Below, piece after piece: positions 10,513 to 21,975 of a stretch of 64,000 nucleotides of DNA. Position 1 is the stretch's first letter. Each line of letters opens with the position of its first letter. The translations under genes were made by a program, and so were the position numbers. The notes under the pieces were generated by a model that was not told the DNA's origin, did no database searches, and saw nothing but the letters and a program-made list of their open reading frames with translations. Source of the stretch: Aralia elata (lineage: Eukaryota > Streptophyta > Magnoliopsida > Apiales > Araliaceae); assembly GCA_034770075.1 (NCBI GenBank), contig CM068380.1:40933533-40997532 (forward strand). The letters are read 5' to 3'.

Positions 10513-11771
10513 TGTTGTCAGATTTCACAATCAACAATTACGTGCAAGTATACACGATCAACAAGTAATAAAGTGATAAGATAGAGTGTCGAACCCACAG
10601 GGAATCTCTGTTCAATAATTTCCAACTACTAGTCCTATATCAATTCAATTTTATTTAAGCAATCACAATTTGTATAACGATTAAAGCTAATTAAATTAAA
10701 ACTAAGAATAAGATCTAACACAAGGGTTGAAGTTCAGAGTTTTAAAGGCTTAAGACTACATTATCCCCAATTATGCAATACAAACTAATTATCCAATTCA
10801 TCCAATTATTAACTTCAATAGAGTTGTTAACAGGAATTCAAAGTTATTCATAAGCCCATTCCCAAGTGATCAAATAAAATTATCTAACTCAATTAATTCT
10901 GCAATATTCCTATGCAAAACTAAAGAATTAAATTCATTAAACACCAATTCCCAATAGTTACATGCAGCGAAGAGATATCCATATTCACTTCACAACCCTA
11001 ATTATTCATCCCATGTAAATAATTAAGAATACATGCTATCACATTCAGATCTAACCCCAGATTTCATCTCCCGAATTCATCTAAAGTATCCCACTAATTA
11101 ATGATCAGTCAATTACTCAATAAACACAAAATATGATAGACAGCTCAATATTAGATAATAACTGGAATCAAATAGATAATTAATCCATAAACATAAAAGA
11201 TTCAATTGTAGCCTTAATTGCAAATTTAGTTCATACTGAAAATAGAAATCATGAATCCCAAATAAGTTATCACAATTAAATTACAAATTTAAGATAGAGG
11301 ATAAGAAAAACTCAATAGAAGTTCTTCAATCTTCCAGTCTCTAATCTGAATTCCTTGCAATGCTTTCTAGTCTCCAATCTCCCAATTCAGCTCTGTATCT
11401 CAATCCTTGCGTATGTATCCAACTACGAATGTATCTATGTATATGTATGTATATGTATTCCTATTTCCATCTCTCCATATCTCTTTTATAGTTTCTGAAT
11501 CAAATCAGCAGAAAGGATCCAATTCCAAATCGATTTCCCAAAAGAACTGAATTAAAATATTTTTTCCCTTCCGCGCATTCTCGCCCCGGCGAGAACTCTG
11601 GTCCAGAATTTACAGAAATACCATTAAGCTCCAATTTTCCTCTTTTGACCCTCTGAAGCTGATTCCTACAAAACCAATGCATACACAAGTAAATGACACT
11701 AAAAATAGTCAAAGATAGTAAAGAATTAAGCCTAAGATATATCTAATTCACATGTATAAACCTACTCGTCA
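10513..11771 (-). repeat. Element C 3' LTR (1259 bp)
   Basis: Nearly identical to 15064-16355. The main difference is a missing stretch of about 32 bp at the GC palindrome. This copy has one TTCT-CGCCCCGGCG-AGAA hairpin (11578-11595); the other LTR has two with a spacer between. That fits loss by recombination or slippage between the two hairpins. Confidence 0.92.
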
Positions 11772-11785
11772 AATACCCCCAAACT
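11772..11785 (-). promoter_or_regulatory. Element C polypurine tract
   Basis: On the minus strand, GAGTTTGGGGGTATT directly precedes the LTR start TGACGAG, as expected for plus-strand priming in Tat/Athila-type elements. Confidence 0.65.
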
Positions 11786-12268
11786 CAAGACTTTGCTTAT
11801 CCTCAAGCAAAAACACAAGAAAAATAAAAATAAACAAACCTATCTAAATGAATGTATATGCATGATGTATTACGACTCAGCAATTCATCAACATAGATTA
11901 TAAATATCAGGCCTCCAAAATCAGTAACTAACAATTCAGCAAAACTTCAAATTTATGCACCATCAGAAATCAACTTATCACCAATTTCGTCTTACTTTCA
12001 ACCTTTTCGTGTGTGTGTGAATCCAAATATATCAAACTAGCAAAAAACACTCAAAGAAGCTCATGAAATCAAATGCATCATTAAAGATATCTAAAAGGTT
12101 AGTATAACAACAAGAACTCTATATGCTTATCTTCCATAACTCAAAGCGAATATAGAAAAACATAACTAAAGGATCACAAGGTTATTTAAAACATTTAAGC
12201 CTCTTTTAAAACCCATCCCCAAAAAATTCAAACAATTTTTTTCTCTTTTCATTCTCTTTTCTTTTTTT

Positions 12269-12374
12269 AGTGAGTGCGTTTTACGTTCCATCTCACTTTC
12301 AATTGAACGAGTGCGTTTTACGCTCCATCTCGATGCATATGTTTATGAGTGAGTGCATTTTACGCTCCGTCTCA
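12269..12374. repeat. Three GCGTTTTACGC hairpin repeats with covarying ends
   Basis: Three units of GAG-TGCGTTTTACGCTCCAT-CTC at about 12272-12294, 12309-12331 and 12351-12373. The inner GCGT-TTT-ACGC can fold in the intact unit. Outer pairs differ but match: AGTGAG/CTCACT, CGAG/CTCG and TGAG/CTCA. The sequence changes between copies while pairing at the stem end is kept. Confidence 0.75.
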
Positions 12375-13350
12375 ACCCACCACATGATCCATTTTTTCAA
12401 TTGGGGAAGGTTCAAAATTTTCAATTAATTTTCAAATTAACCATGATTTCACCCAACTTATATTCTTCCTCATATTACACTTTAAGAATTATCAAACAAG
12501 ATATAGAGTTCATAAATATCTTCCATGAGCATTTAACATATAAACTTCCTTAAAGTTAAAACTAACTCAACCAAATGGATATGTGCATAAAAGAATTAAA
12601 AGGGTCTCAAGCTTGACAAAATCAGGAACAATCAAAATTCATAATTTAGCACACCTTATCCGTCTCGCTAAACTAATTAGCTAACTGATCAGAATTTTCA
12701 TCATCGGCCTTCCTTAAATACTCTACATCAATTTATTGCTCAAACTAACCTAAATGCAATTTTATATGATCCTAAAGCTATAAGAGAATGCAATAAAAAG
12801 AAAATATTTTTGTGATTTTTAAATTTTTACTTTTTAAAAAAAATTATTCCTACAGTATGCAAAAATAACTAAACAATTATGTAATGCAATATGACATGAC
12901 TATATGATAACAGTAAATCCACCCCCAAACTCATAATGAACAATGTCCTCATTATTTGCAAAATAAAGAAATTAAAACGGAGGACTTCCTGACTGGTCAA
13001 GCGGTGTGCTTGACCTTGCTCATTATCTGAATCTGAAAGTGAGAATGCTTGCAGCGGCAGAGACTCGAGAAACTAGAACTAGAACGACACTCGGATTCAT
13101 CTTGATTGTGATGTTTGATGTTCATGAATGCCTTGCTCAAGTAGCTACTCTCCCCAATTTACTTGATAAATCCGTGTGAATGCTTGATACAGTGGAGAGG
13201 AACCCTTGACGTTGCTTGAATCAATTAGAAGTTGAATCCGTGTGGGATAAGGGTGGAGAGGGTTTAGGATTGAGTTTAAATTGGTTAGGAAGGTTTTGGA
13301 ATGAATGGAATCTGATTTTGGGAAGGAAATTAAAAACTACAATCAGTCAC

Positions 13351-13513
13351 CTTCGCCGGGGCGAAGATTTTTGCCTTGGAATCTCACCGGGGCGAGAATG
13401 GACAGACAGGACTGGGCTGGGGCGCGTGCTGGAGCCGCTAGGGCGAAGACTAGCAGAGGAGTTCTCGTCGGGGCGAGAATTTCTAGGCTTATTTGCTCGT
13501 CGGGGCGAGAATC
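13351..13513. repeat. GC-palindrome cluster inside element C
   Basis: Copies of CGCCGGGGCG and variants: CTT-CGCCGGGGCG-AAG (13351-13366), TCT-CACCGGGGCG-AGA (13382-13397), TTCT-CGTCGGGGCG-AGAA (13462-13479), CT-CGTCGGGGCG-AG (13496-13509). Two more degenerate ones lie around 13434-13452. It is the same core found in the C LTRs and in the unrelated A/F LTRs. Confidence 0.8.
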
Positions 13514-13730
13514 TTTGATCTTGAAATTTTAATTTTCCCTCTTTTGTTCAATTGTTGCAATCCCAAAACCTTTTACCTGTTCAAAGCAACATAGCATAAC
13601 ATAGATTAGCACAACCTTTTTAAAAGCATGAGAGACTAGCAAAGCACTGAAAATCTTAGAAATTAACTATTACTATCCTAACTAAATGCAAAAATATAAA
13701 AAACTAAAATAGCTAAAGATACTAAAATGA

Positions 13731-13754
13731 TTGGGTTGCCTCCCATTAAGCGCT
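13731..13754 (-). other. Conserved GGGAGGCAACCC block of Tat/Athila-type elements
   Basis: Minus strand reads AAGCGCTTAATGGGAGGCAA followed by CCCAA. A GGGAGGCAACCC block after the coding region is a recurring feature of plant Athila/Tat-type elements as I know them. Its presence just after the gag/PR remnant supports that assignment. GGG...CCC can pair. Confidence 0.5.
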
Positions 13755-13804
13755 TGAATTATAGTCTTTCAGCCTGACTACTTCCTTTTCTATCCAATGC
13801 CCCT

Positions 13805-14916
13805 TCAAAAATTGAGGAACTCTCCATCCATTAGTAATAATGAAACGTTTAAGGGCTTTGCTTCTGTAAGGGCCATTGATTCAAAATCACCTAGCATGCT
13901 CTTTTCCTGTAGAATCTCCTTTATAACCTTCAAATAGCTAGGCACATGCTCCATTGTGTTTGTGAACGGAATATTGAATTGAAACTTCTTAAACACAACT
14001 GGGACTTCAACTAACTTCTCATGGACCCCTTTCTCATCCCACCATGGCTCCAGATTCATGCTAGCTTTGATGTCAAATAGAGCTTTGCCGACGACATGAC
14101 TAACAATTGGGCAGGGGATTACGAAACTACCCGGATCGTGGTGGTTTAGTGAAGAAGGTACACGGGGCACTAACAAAATCAGTACATCAGCGTCGGAACT
14201 CACGGCTAGATCTTCTTCGGCTGTATTTTCCCGATCCCCACTATTCTCCTCCATATCAGAATCATCATCAATTAGCACGTCCGGTAGCAGCTTTGGGGCG
14301 GACAATCCATCAGTCTCGAGAACCTCGTCACTGGGCCATGCACAATGATAGCTACTGTTGACTGCATTGATAAGCTGTCCCATCTGATTCTCAAGATTTC
14401 GAATCGACACTGCTTGGCTTTTTACATTTAAATCCACTAAGTTCAACAACTGATCTTGATCACTCATTCTTTCGTCCGTAGCTATAATAAACTTCGCCAA
14501 GGCCTCCTCTAAACTCAGTTTCCTTTCTTCATGTGGAGAGACTGAATCCTGAAATTCTGGAGTGTATAATTGGCTTGGAGCAAAGGTTTGGACTTGATTA
14601 TTATGACTCTATAAAAAATCTGGATGATACCCCCAAACGTGATGATAGTTGTTGGGATAGGCATAACTGTTAGGGTAATCGCCGAAATTGCCATCGTACT
14701 GTATCGACTCATCATTGCTGGCGCATTGATGACTCGGATGATTTCCAGCACAATAATCACAAATCACCGCCACACTTTGACTATGTTGTACTGCAAAAGC
14801 GTCAATCATCCCCGAAAGTGTCTCAATCTGTGCTGACAATTCATCGAATCATAAATTCCTGTCGCTCTTGGCTGAATCATTCTCGTATAAGGCCACTGAT
14901 AGTCATAGTTGGCCAT
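13805..14916 (-). pseudogene. Element C gag zinc-knuckle / protease remnant
   Basis: Proposed start ATG at 14916 (MANYDYQWPYTR). A frame break near 14850 leads into DELSAQIETLSGM. A zinc knuckle follows, CDYCAGNHPSHQC (C-X2-C-X3-H-X4-C), then a degenerate VGNFN/NHPNF-like stretch and an in-frame TAG near 14609. LNLVDLNVKSQAVSIRNLEN with QMGQL is the coiled-coil motif common after gag in Tat/Athila polyproteins. HDPGSFVIPCPI...ALFDIKASMNLEP matches the protease region, but the usual DLGAS reads DIKAS. It ends at 13805. The N-terminal capsid domain of a normal gag is absent, so this is a shortened, decayed polyprotein. Confidence 0.75.
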
Positions 14917-15039
14917 GGTGTACCTCAAAAGGAAGTAAAACAGAAAAAGAAATAAAATAAAATAAAATAAAAATAAAACGTTTAAATTAAGATTGAATTG
15001 ATTATAACTAATATGGAAATAAATATTAAACAAAAAGAT

Positions 15040-15057
15040 TCCCCGGTAACGGCGCCA
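15040..15057 (-). promoter_or_regulatory. Element C primer binding site (tRNA-Asp)
   Basis: Minus strand TGGCGCCGTTACCGGGGA complements the 3' end of plant tRNA-Asp with one change. It lies six bases inside the 5' LTR. Athila/Tat-type elements use this primer. Confidence 0.85.
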
Positions 15058-15063
15058 AAAACT

Positions 15064-16355
15064 TGTTGTCAGATTTCACAATTAACAATTACGTGCAAGT
15101 ATACACGATCAACAAGTAATAAAGTGATAAGATAGAGTGTCGAACCCACAGGGAATCTCTGTTCAATAATTTCCAACTACTAGTCCTATATCAATTCAAT
15201 TTTATTTAAGCAATCACAATTTGTATAACGATTAAAGCTAATTAAATTAAAACTAAGAATAAGATCTAACACAAGGGTTGAAGTTCAGAGTTTTAAAGGC
15301 TTAAGACTACAATATCCCCAATTATGCAATACAAACCAATTATCCAATTCATCCAATTATTAACTTCAATAGAGTTGTTAACAGGAATTCAAAGTTATTC
15401 ATAAGCCCATTCCCAAGTGATCAAATAAAATTATCTAACTCAATTAATTCTGCGATATTCCTATGCAAAACTAAAGAATTAAATTCATTAAACACCAATT
15501 CCCAATAGTTACATGCAGCGAAGAGATATCCCTATTCACTTCACAACCCCAATTATTCATCCCATGCAAATAATTAAGAATACATGCTATCACATTCAGA
15601 TCTAACCCTAGATTTCATCTCCCGAATTCATCTAAAGTATCCCACTAATTGATGATCAGCCAATTACTCAATAAACACAAAATATTATAGACAACTCAAT
15701 ATTAGATAATAACTGGAATCAAATAGATAACTAATCCATAAACATAAAATATTCAATTGTAGCCTTAATTGCAAATTTAGTTCATACTGAAAATAGAAAT
15801 CATGAATCCCAAATAAGTCATCACAATTAAATTACAAATTTAAGATAGAGGATAAGAAAAACTCAATAGAAGTTCTTCAATCTTCCAGTCTCTAATCTGA
15901 ATTCCTTGCGATGCTTTCTAGTCTCCAATCTCCCAATTCTGCTCTGTATCTCAATCCTTGCGAATATATCCAACTACGAATGTATCTATATATATGTATG
16001 TATATGTATTCTTATTTCCATCTCTCCATATCTCTTTTATAGTTTCTGAATCAAGTCAGCAGAAATAATCCAATTCCAAATCGATTTCCCAAAAGAACTG
16101 AATTAAAATATTTTTTCCTTTCCGCGCATTCTCGCCCCGGCGAGAAATGTAAGCTTGAGATTCTCGCCCCGACGAGAACTCTAGTCCAGAATTTACAAAA
16201 ATGCCATTAGGCTCCAATTTTCCTTTTTTGACCCTCTGAAGCTGATTCCTACAAAACCAATGCATACACAAGTAAATGACACTAAAAATACTCAAAGATA
16301 GTAAAGAATTAAGCCTAAGATATATCTAATTCACAGGTATAAAACCTACTCATCA
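15064..16355 (-). repeat. Element C 5' LTR (1292 bp)
   Basis: The longer LTR copy, ending CTCATCA at the TCGTC target duplication. It keeps two GC hairpins with TTCT/AGAA arms (16129-16146 and 16161-16178), one with core CGCCCCGGCG and one with CGCCCCGACG. Small LTR differences suggest moderate age. Confidence 0.92.
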
Positions 16356-16360
16356 TCGTC

Positions 16361-18949
16361 CTTTATAGGTTTGTACATTACCATCCATGTCGGTTTTCTT
16401 TTTGAAAACCCACTTGCACCCGATTGGTTTTACCCCTTCGGGTGGATCAACCAAAGTCCATACTCTGTTAGTATACATGGAGTCCATCTCAGATTTCATG
16501 GCTTCAAGCCATCTCTCAGAATCTGGTCCATTCATAGCTTCTTGGTAGGAGGCAGGCTCATCCTGATCTATGAGCATTATTACTTCACCGTTTTGAGTCA
16601 CAAGAAATCCATAATATCTCTCGGGCCCTTAACGTGTCCTACCAGATCTACGAATGCCTTGTGTAATTTGAGCAGGTTCACCTTCCAGAACATCTTGTGG
16701 TCTCTGCTCATGTTCCAACTCAAGTTCAATGATATTTTGTGGTTCTTGAATTTCTTCAAGTTCTACTTTCTTCCCACTGTTTCCTTTATAGACAAATTCT
16801 CTTTCTAGAAAAATACCAGTTCGAGCAACAACCACTTTGTTCTCAGAAGGTTTATAGAAATAATACCCTTTTGTTTCCTTAGGGTATCCCACAAAATTAC
16901 ATTTCTCAAAATTGGGTCCGAGCTTGTCAGAAGCCAGACGTTTCACAAACGCCTCGCAACCCCAAATCTTCATGAACGATAAACTAGGATGTTTTCCAGT
17001 CCACATCTTATATGGTGTCTTTTGAACCGTCTTTGTAGGAACACAGTTAAGTGTGAATGCAGCTGTCTCTAGGGCATGACCCCAAAAGCTTATTGGAAGA
17101 TCTACATGACTCATCATTGATCGTACCATGTCCAACAAGGTACGATTCCTCCTCTCAGACACACCATTTCATTGTGGTGTTCCAGGTGGAGTGAGCTGTG
17201 ATATAATACCACACTCCTTTAGAAGGTCATCAAAGTCTTGGTTTAAGTATTCACCTCCTCGATCGGATCGAAGGGCTTTTATGCTTTTGCCAAATTGGTT
17301 TTGAACTTCATTCTTGAATTCCTTGAACTTTTCAAAGGATTCGAATTTGTGTCTCATAAGATACACATATCCATATCTACTAAAGTCGTCAATAAATGTA
17401 ATGAAGTAATAGAACCTACCTCTTGCTAACGAACTCATGGGTCCACATACATCACTATGTATAAGTCCCAATACATCGCTAGCTCGTTCACTATGACCAT
17501 TGAAAGGGGCTTTAGTCATCTTGCCTAATAAACAAGACTCGCATTTCTCATATGATTCAAAATCAAATGAATCCAAAAACCCATCTTTATGGAGTTTGGA
17601 TATGCGTTTCTCATTTATATGGCCTAAACGACAGTGCCAGAGATATGTCGGATTTGAATCATTTGATTTAAATCGTTTTGTATTTATGTTATAGATAGGC
17701 ATTTCAAAATCAAGAATATAAAGACCATTAAACAACTGTGCAACACCATAACATATTTCATTTAAATAAAACGAACAACTGTTGTTCTTTATTAAAAATG
17801 AAAAACCTTTCTTGTCCAAACAAGAAACAGAAATAATATTTTTGCTTATAACAGGCACATAATAACAATCCTCTAATTCTAATACTAGTCCAATGGGCAA
17901 TGATAAATGATAAGTCCCTACGGCTAGTGCAGCAACTTTTGCTCCATTCCCAACTCGTAGGTCAACTTTTCCTTTCGCCAAAGTCCTACTCCTTCGGAGT
18001 TCCTGCACATTAACACAAATGTGAGAACCACATCCAGTATCCAATACCCATAATGTAGAAGTGGACAAATTAACTTCTCTAATATATATACCTGAATCAG
18101 AAGTCACACTTCCTTTCTTTTTCTTTATCTCTTCCAAATAAGCATGACAATTCCTCTTCCAGTGTCCAGGTTTTCCACAGAAGTGACAATCACCTTCTTT
18201 AGCCACCCCACCTGTAGGCTTTAAAGCCCGTTTGTTTTTGAAATTGGGTTTGGCACCAGATTTAGATCTTATCTTTTTCTTACATTTTCCTTTTCCCTTA
18301 ACATTCCCCTTTTGCACCATCATTATGGGATCGGGTCCTGCCTTTTTCATGTTATTCTCGGCAGTTCTTAACATGCTCAACAACTCAGTAAGTGGTTTCT
18401 CAATTTCATTCATGAGATAATTCATAACAAATTGAGAGTAGCTGTTGTTCAAAGATTGCAAAACAAGATCAGTTTGGGCTTCCTGAGTAATTGGAAACCC
18501 AACCTATCAAGGTACTCAATATACCCAATCATTTTCAGAACATGTGGACCAACTGGATCACGATCACCCATCTTGCAGTGATACAGCGCTTTGCTTGTAT
18601 CATACCTCTCCTGTCGAGCATGCCCTTCGAACAATTTCTTGAGATGCTCGATCATCTCATAAGCATCCATTAACTCATGTTGCTTTTGAAGCTCAGAGTT
18701 CATAGTTCCTAGCATGAGACAACTCACGTCCAGAGCATGATCTTGATGCTTCTTGTAAGCATTATGCTCTGCACGTGGTGCAGTGTTAGCTGGTGCTGCA
18801 GGAATGGGCCCATCAAGAACATATAGCTTGCGCTCTTGTTTGAGGACAATCCTCAAGTTCCTATACCAGTCTAGGAAATTAATTCCACTCAGTTTTTCTT
18901 TCTCAAGGACTGCTCGTAGTGAAAGACTATTTGTGTTGTTGTTTGCCAT
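16361..18949 (-). pseudogene. Element B gag-PR-INT-RT start, broken
   Basis: Start ATG at 18949 (MANNNTNSLSLRAVLEKEKL), the usual copia gag opening. A one-base deletion near 18500 shifts frame before LQSLNNSYSQFVMNYL. Then come a zinc knuckle CHFCGKPGHWKRNC (near 18190-18150), the protease LWVLDTGCGSHIC (intact DTG), the GAG-pre-integrase region (LWHCRLGHINEKRI, CESCLLGKM) and the integrase core (HSDVCGPM, FIDDFSRYGYVY, LRSDRGGEY). TGA at 17169-17171 replaces the Trp of PQWNGVSERRNR. TAA at 16629-16631 follows RRSGRTR. The fragment ends at CKWVFKKKTDMDGNVQTYKG, where C inserted. Confidence 0.92.
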
Positions 18950-20407
18950 TGATATCTACAATTTATAAGTGCAAAATAATAAGTCAAATTGCAAAGTTTT
19001 TGATATTATGAAATTGATAATAGTACATTCAAAATATACCTCCCACTATTTTATTCAAATTAATAGCCCTCACCATTAATTCGGAAAGCATTTTTATTTA
19101 AATCTTTCTAGTGAGCCAAGATCCATATTTCATTATGTCTTAAGTTAGCTTTGGCTATTCTCTCAAAACATAATTATTTAGGTAGACAACCCTTTGTTAA
19201 TTATATCATATATAACTCTTAGATAGTTTGGTGAACAACATTTGTTCTAAGTCCATCTAATGGTACCTACCAAACTCTATGCCTCTAAGTCCACAGTCCT
19301 ATTGAGATAACTTAGTTAAGTCAGGCCCAATCATTTTAACAATTTGGATATCACAATTATCCTATCGCATCTTACCAAGATAAATAGGGTACTTTGCTTT
19401 GGCAAACCTACATCCATCGATCAAGGTCTTGATGAGTGTTATTCATTGGAAGGCATCTGATTTAGACTTAATAATTTTATGAGGGATTTTATTAATTAAT
19501 TTAGATCTCACCAATTTTTAATCTCATTAAGCATGCACATTATTTATCATATCATATCGTATACAAGCATAAATAAAGTGCAAAATTAAATGTGTCACAG
19601 TTATGGCCCAACCCTATATCAATCTTTTCAAGCTAATGAAAAGATTGAAGGTCAGTCTAAGGTGATAAAAAAACTTCAAAATAGTAGCTTCCTCGGGCCT
19701 TCCTCATGTATGTGTCTCCTCTCCATCATCATCTTGTCATCTTGATAGGTTACATTTGTACATGTGATAAAGAAACCTCGAGTTACATTCGAGGGGATTT
19801 AGATGAGAAAAGAATATTACATTAGACTTTATAGAGAGGCACGACATGCAAGCCATATTTCAAAAGCAAAAACCACTAACCTATGGGTCAAAAGGGCCAT
19901 AACTGTGCACCATGCATATCACAATAAGCACATAACACAATTTTTATATATAAAAAAATATCAAATATTAGGGTCACGACCATCGTGCGCTACGACGGGG
20001 GGTCCAAGGGGGTTCCCCCCTGGCGATGGTCCGAACTACAATCTGTATTGCAGAATTTTTCCACACGAATTTCTGAAAAAATTTCAGATTCGTATACAAA
20101 TCGCCAAAACACACATAATAACAATACATTCAGAACATATCATATATGTCCAGATTAGGTTAATCATATTAAATCGAATCATGTTTCTAATCCAATTAGA
20201 ACAGTAGTTGTCTTATTATTCCACCTTCTAGGATACGATTAAGAAAACATCTTATACATGCATATATATTACTGTTTTTCCAGAATTCGCATACATGCAA
20301 AATAGGGTATATTCAAATTTTCAAATCGGTAAACATGCATCATCAAATATCATATATATATTGAATACAATTAAAACACGTAATCTGAATTAATCGTTTC
20401 GCAAGTA
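18950..20407 (-). other. Element B leader between PBS and gag
   Basis: About 1.46 kb of untranslated leader. No convincing coding frame; the 134-residue plus-strand frame at 19803-20207 has no recognisable motif. It holds a strong nested inverted repeat at 19978-20031. Confidence 0.7.
19978..20031. repeat. Nested stem-loop in B leader
   Basis: Outer arms GACCATCG (19978-19985) and CGATGGTC (20024-20031). Inner arms GGGGGG (19997-20002) and CCCCCC (20015-20020). It lies in the leader RNA, where packaging or translation signals are expected in retrotransposons; the role here is inferred. Confidence 0.7.
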
Positions 20408-20419
20408 GCTCTGATACCA
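20408..20419 (-). promoter_or_regulatory. Element B primer binding site (initiator tRNA-Met)
   Basis: Minus strand TGGTATCAGAGC, one base inside the 5' LTR. It is the standard plant initiator tRNA-Met complement. Confidence 0.88.
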
Positions 20420-20420
20420 C

Positions 20421-21970
20421 TATAGGGTTTCCAACACATAAAGGCAGCGGAATTTAAAAAATTTTAAAACTATTTCGAAACCCTAAAACAGGATCCATGC
20501 GAAAAAAAATTAATTCAGAGGTTTAGATTTGTTTTATCGATTATCCGAGCTTGAATGGAACGATGAAATTCTGAACGGCTTCGAATCTCCAACGCAATCT
20601 AACGGAACTGCGTCTCTACGGTATCCACACGAACGTCACACAAATCGTCACACGATCTGCAGCAAAGAGAACTCCGGTACTAGCCGTCAAGATCTGGATT
20701 TTACTGAAGTTTTTCTCTCAACTCTCTTTTCTAAAACAGCTAGGGTGTTTCTTTCTTTTGGTCTCACGTACCTAAGACTGCTGATATATCAGATATATAT
20801 AGCGTCCAAAAAGTAATTAAACAAAACCTTAATCCTATTAGAAAAGTAAAATCCGAATTTATATATATTATATTTTAATTAAGTCTTACTTAATTAATAT
20901 ACATATATACAAATTATCCTGTTAATTTAAATTCGTAATTTAAATACTATCAATCATATTGACATATTTAAATCCTTACAATTTAAATTAATTCCCTTTT
21001 AATTACGTTCTAAGTGTGTGACCCTATAGGTTATTATTATATTGGCAATAATTTTAAAATCATATTATAAAATTATAAACAGTGAGTGGCATCTAGTAAT
21101 GCATCATTGCTACCCAAATAATAATAAGATCGGTAACTCGATGCAACCTTTTCGTGACCAATGTTTCAATGTAATTTAATCATTTTAACCTTGACATCCT
21201 AGATTAAACTCGAGCCATGGAATGTGTCATACTCTTCATAATTTAATCTGAGTTTTCTTGATCAATGAGTAGACTATATGAAACAAATCACTATTTGAGC
21301 ATGACCATGTATTTCATAGTCCTACTCAATCAAGAGGCCTATGGATATCACCCCTAATATATAGGAGGGTTAAATTCCATCTAGATCACTCATATTCCTC
21401 ACACGATTCATAATGTACCCAATAATCACCTTTATTGTCCACCCTATTAAAGGTGACCTTTGATGATATCAAAGTACATAAATTCTCGTATAGTAATATA
21501 GTGATTTCAGGTCGGAGGACCATTACATCATTGTCACTATGAGAATTGCTTATGACACTTTACATAATGCTCCACGTAGAATTCTCATGATGGGTTTGTC
21601 CAGTACATTGTTCTTTAACATGTACCTATGCATTGACTTAATATCTCATATATTAATGACCAATGAGATTTGGCCATCAGTCAATCTACAAACTAGTCTC
21701 AATGTTTTATTGTTGTCCCATTCTCAATGATACTCGACTAGGGACATTTAAGAGTAATGATACTAATTGTAATTATATAATCTCATGTTCAAGTCACATA
21801 CTTGAAGCTATATAATTTGTATCATTATTCTAAGGACTTTTATTATGCTAACATTTATATAACACAGTAAATGAAACCATAATAAAATAATTCATTTATT
21901 CAATCAAATATCAAAAGAAATGTTAAGCAATTACATCAAATAATTGGCCTCTAGGGCATAAACTCTAACA
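20421..21970 (-). repeat. Element B 5' LTR (about 1550 bp)
   Basis: On the minus strand it begins TGTTAGAG at 21970 and ends near 20421, one base from the PBS. The inner end reads CCCTATA rather than a clear CA, so that boundary is good to a few bases. It matches 5988-7292 with few differences. Confidence 0.88.
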
Positions 21971-21975
21971 CTATA

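Larger units (their letters stand above)
11786..13730 (-). other. Element C non-coding internal region
   Basis: About 1.9 kb between the gag remnant and the PPT where RT, RNase H and integrase would be expected. No frame shows pol motifs. It contains the three GAG...CTC hairpin repeats (12269-12374) and a GC-palindrome cluster (13351-13513). The small open frames at 12353-12553 and 13216-13532 lie on these repeats and show no family resemblance. Confidence 0.7.
10513..16355 (-). mobile_element. Element C: non-autonomous Tat/Athila-type gypsy element
   Basis: Two LTRs (10513-11771 and 15064-16355) enclose about 3.3 kb. Plus-strand LTR ends are TGTTGTCAG and CTCRTCA. Flanks are TCGGC (10508-10512) and TCGTC (16356-16360), a 5-bp target duplication with one change, inside the B RT codons for YK(A)RLVA. 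The PBS fits plant tRNA-Asp, as in Athila/Tat elements. The only coding content is a gag-zinc-knuckle/protease remnant; RT, RNase H and integrase are absent. It would have to use proteins from an autonomous relative. Confidence 0.88.
5988..21970 (-). mobile_element. Element B: Ty1/copia retrotransposon, heavily interrupted
   Basis: A minus-strand element with order 5' LTR (20421-21970), PBS, leader, gag, PR, INT, RT, RNase H, PPT, 3' LTR (5988-7292, cut by A). INT before RT is the copia order. It sits in the protease region of D. Two insertions split its RT: C (10513-16355) and an E-family solo LTR (8349-10166). The far end of the 3' LTR and B's left target duplication lie outside the window. 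The coding region has several stops and frameshifts, so it is dead. Confidence 0.93.

Noticed and set aside
13216..13532. Two overlapping plus-strand open frames (100 and 75 codons)
   Set aside because: They run through the GC-palindrome cluster of element C on the strand opposite its gag and show no conserved motif.
15040..15057. tRNA-Asp-like 3' end
   Set aside because: Only the 3' 18 bases of a tRNA are present, in reverse, next to an LTR; it is a primer binding site, not a tRNA gene.
19803..20207. 134-codon plus-strand frame in the B leader
   Set aside because: Antisense to the element, low-complexity composition and no recognisable motif; it spans the stem-loop at 19978-20031.
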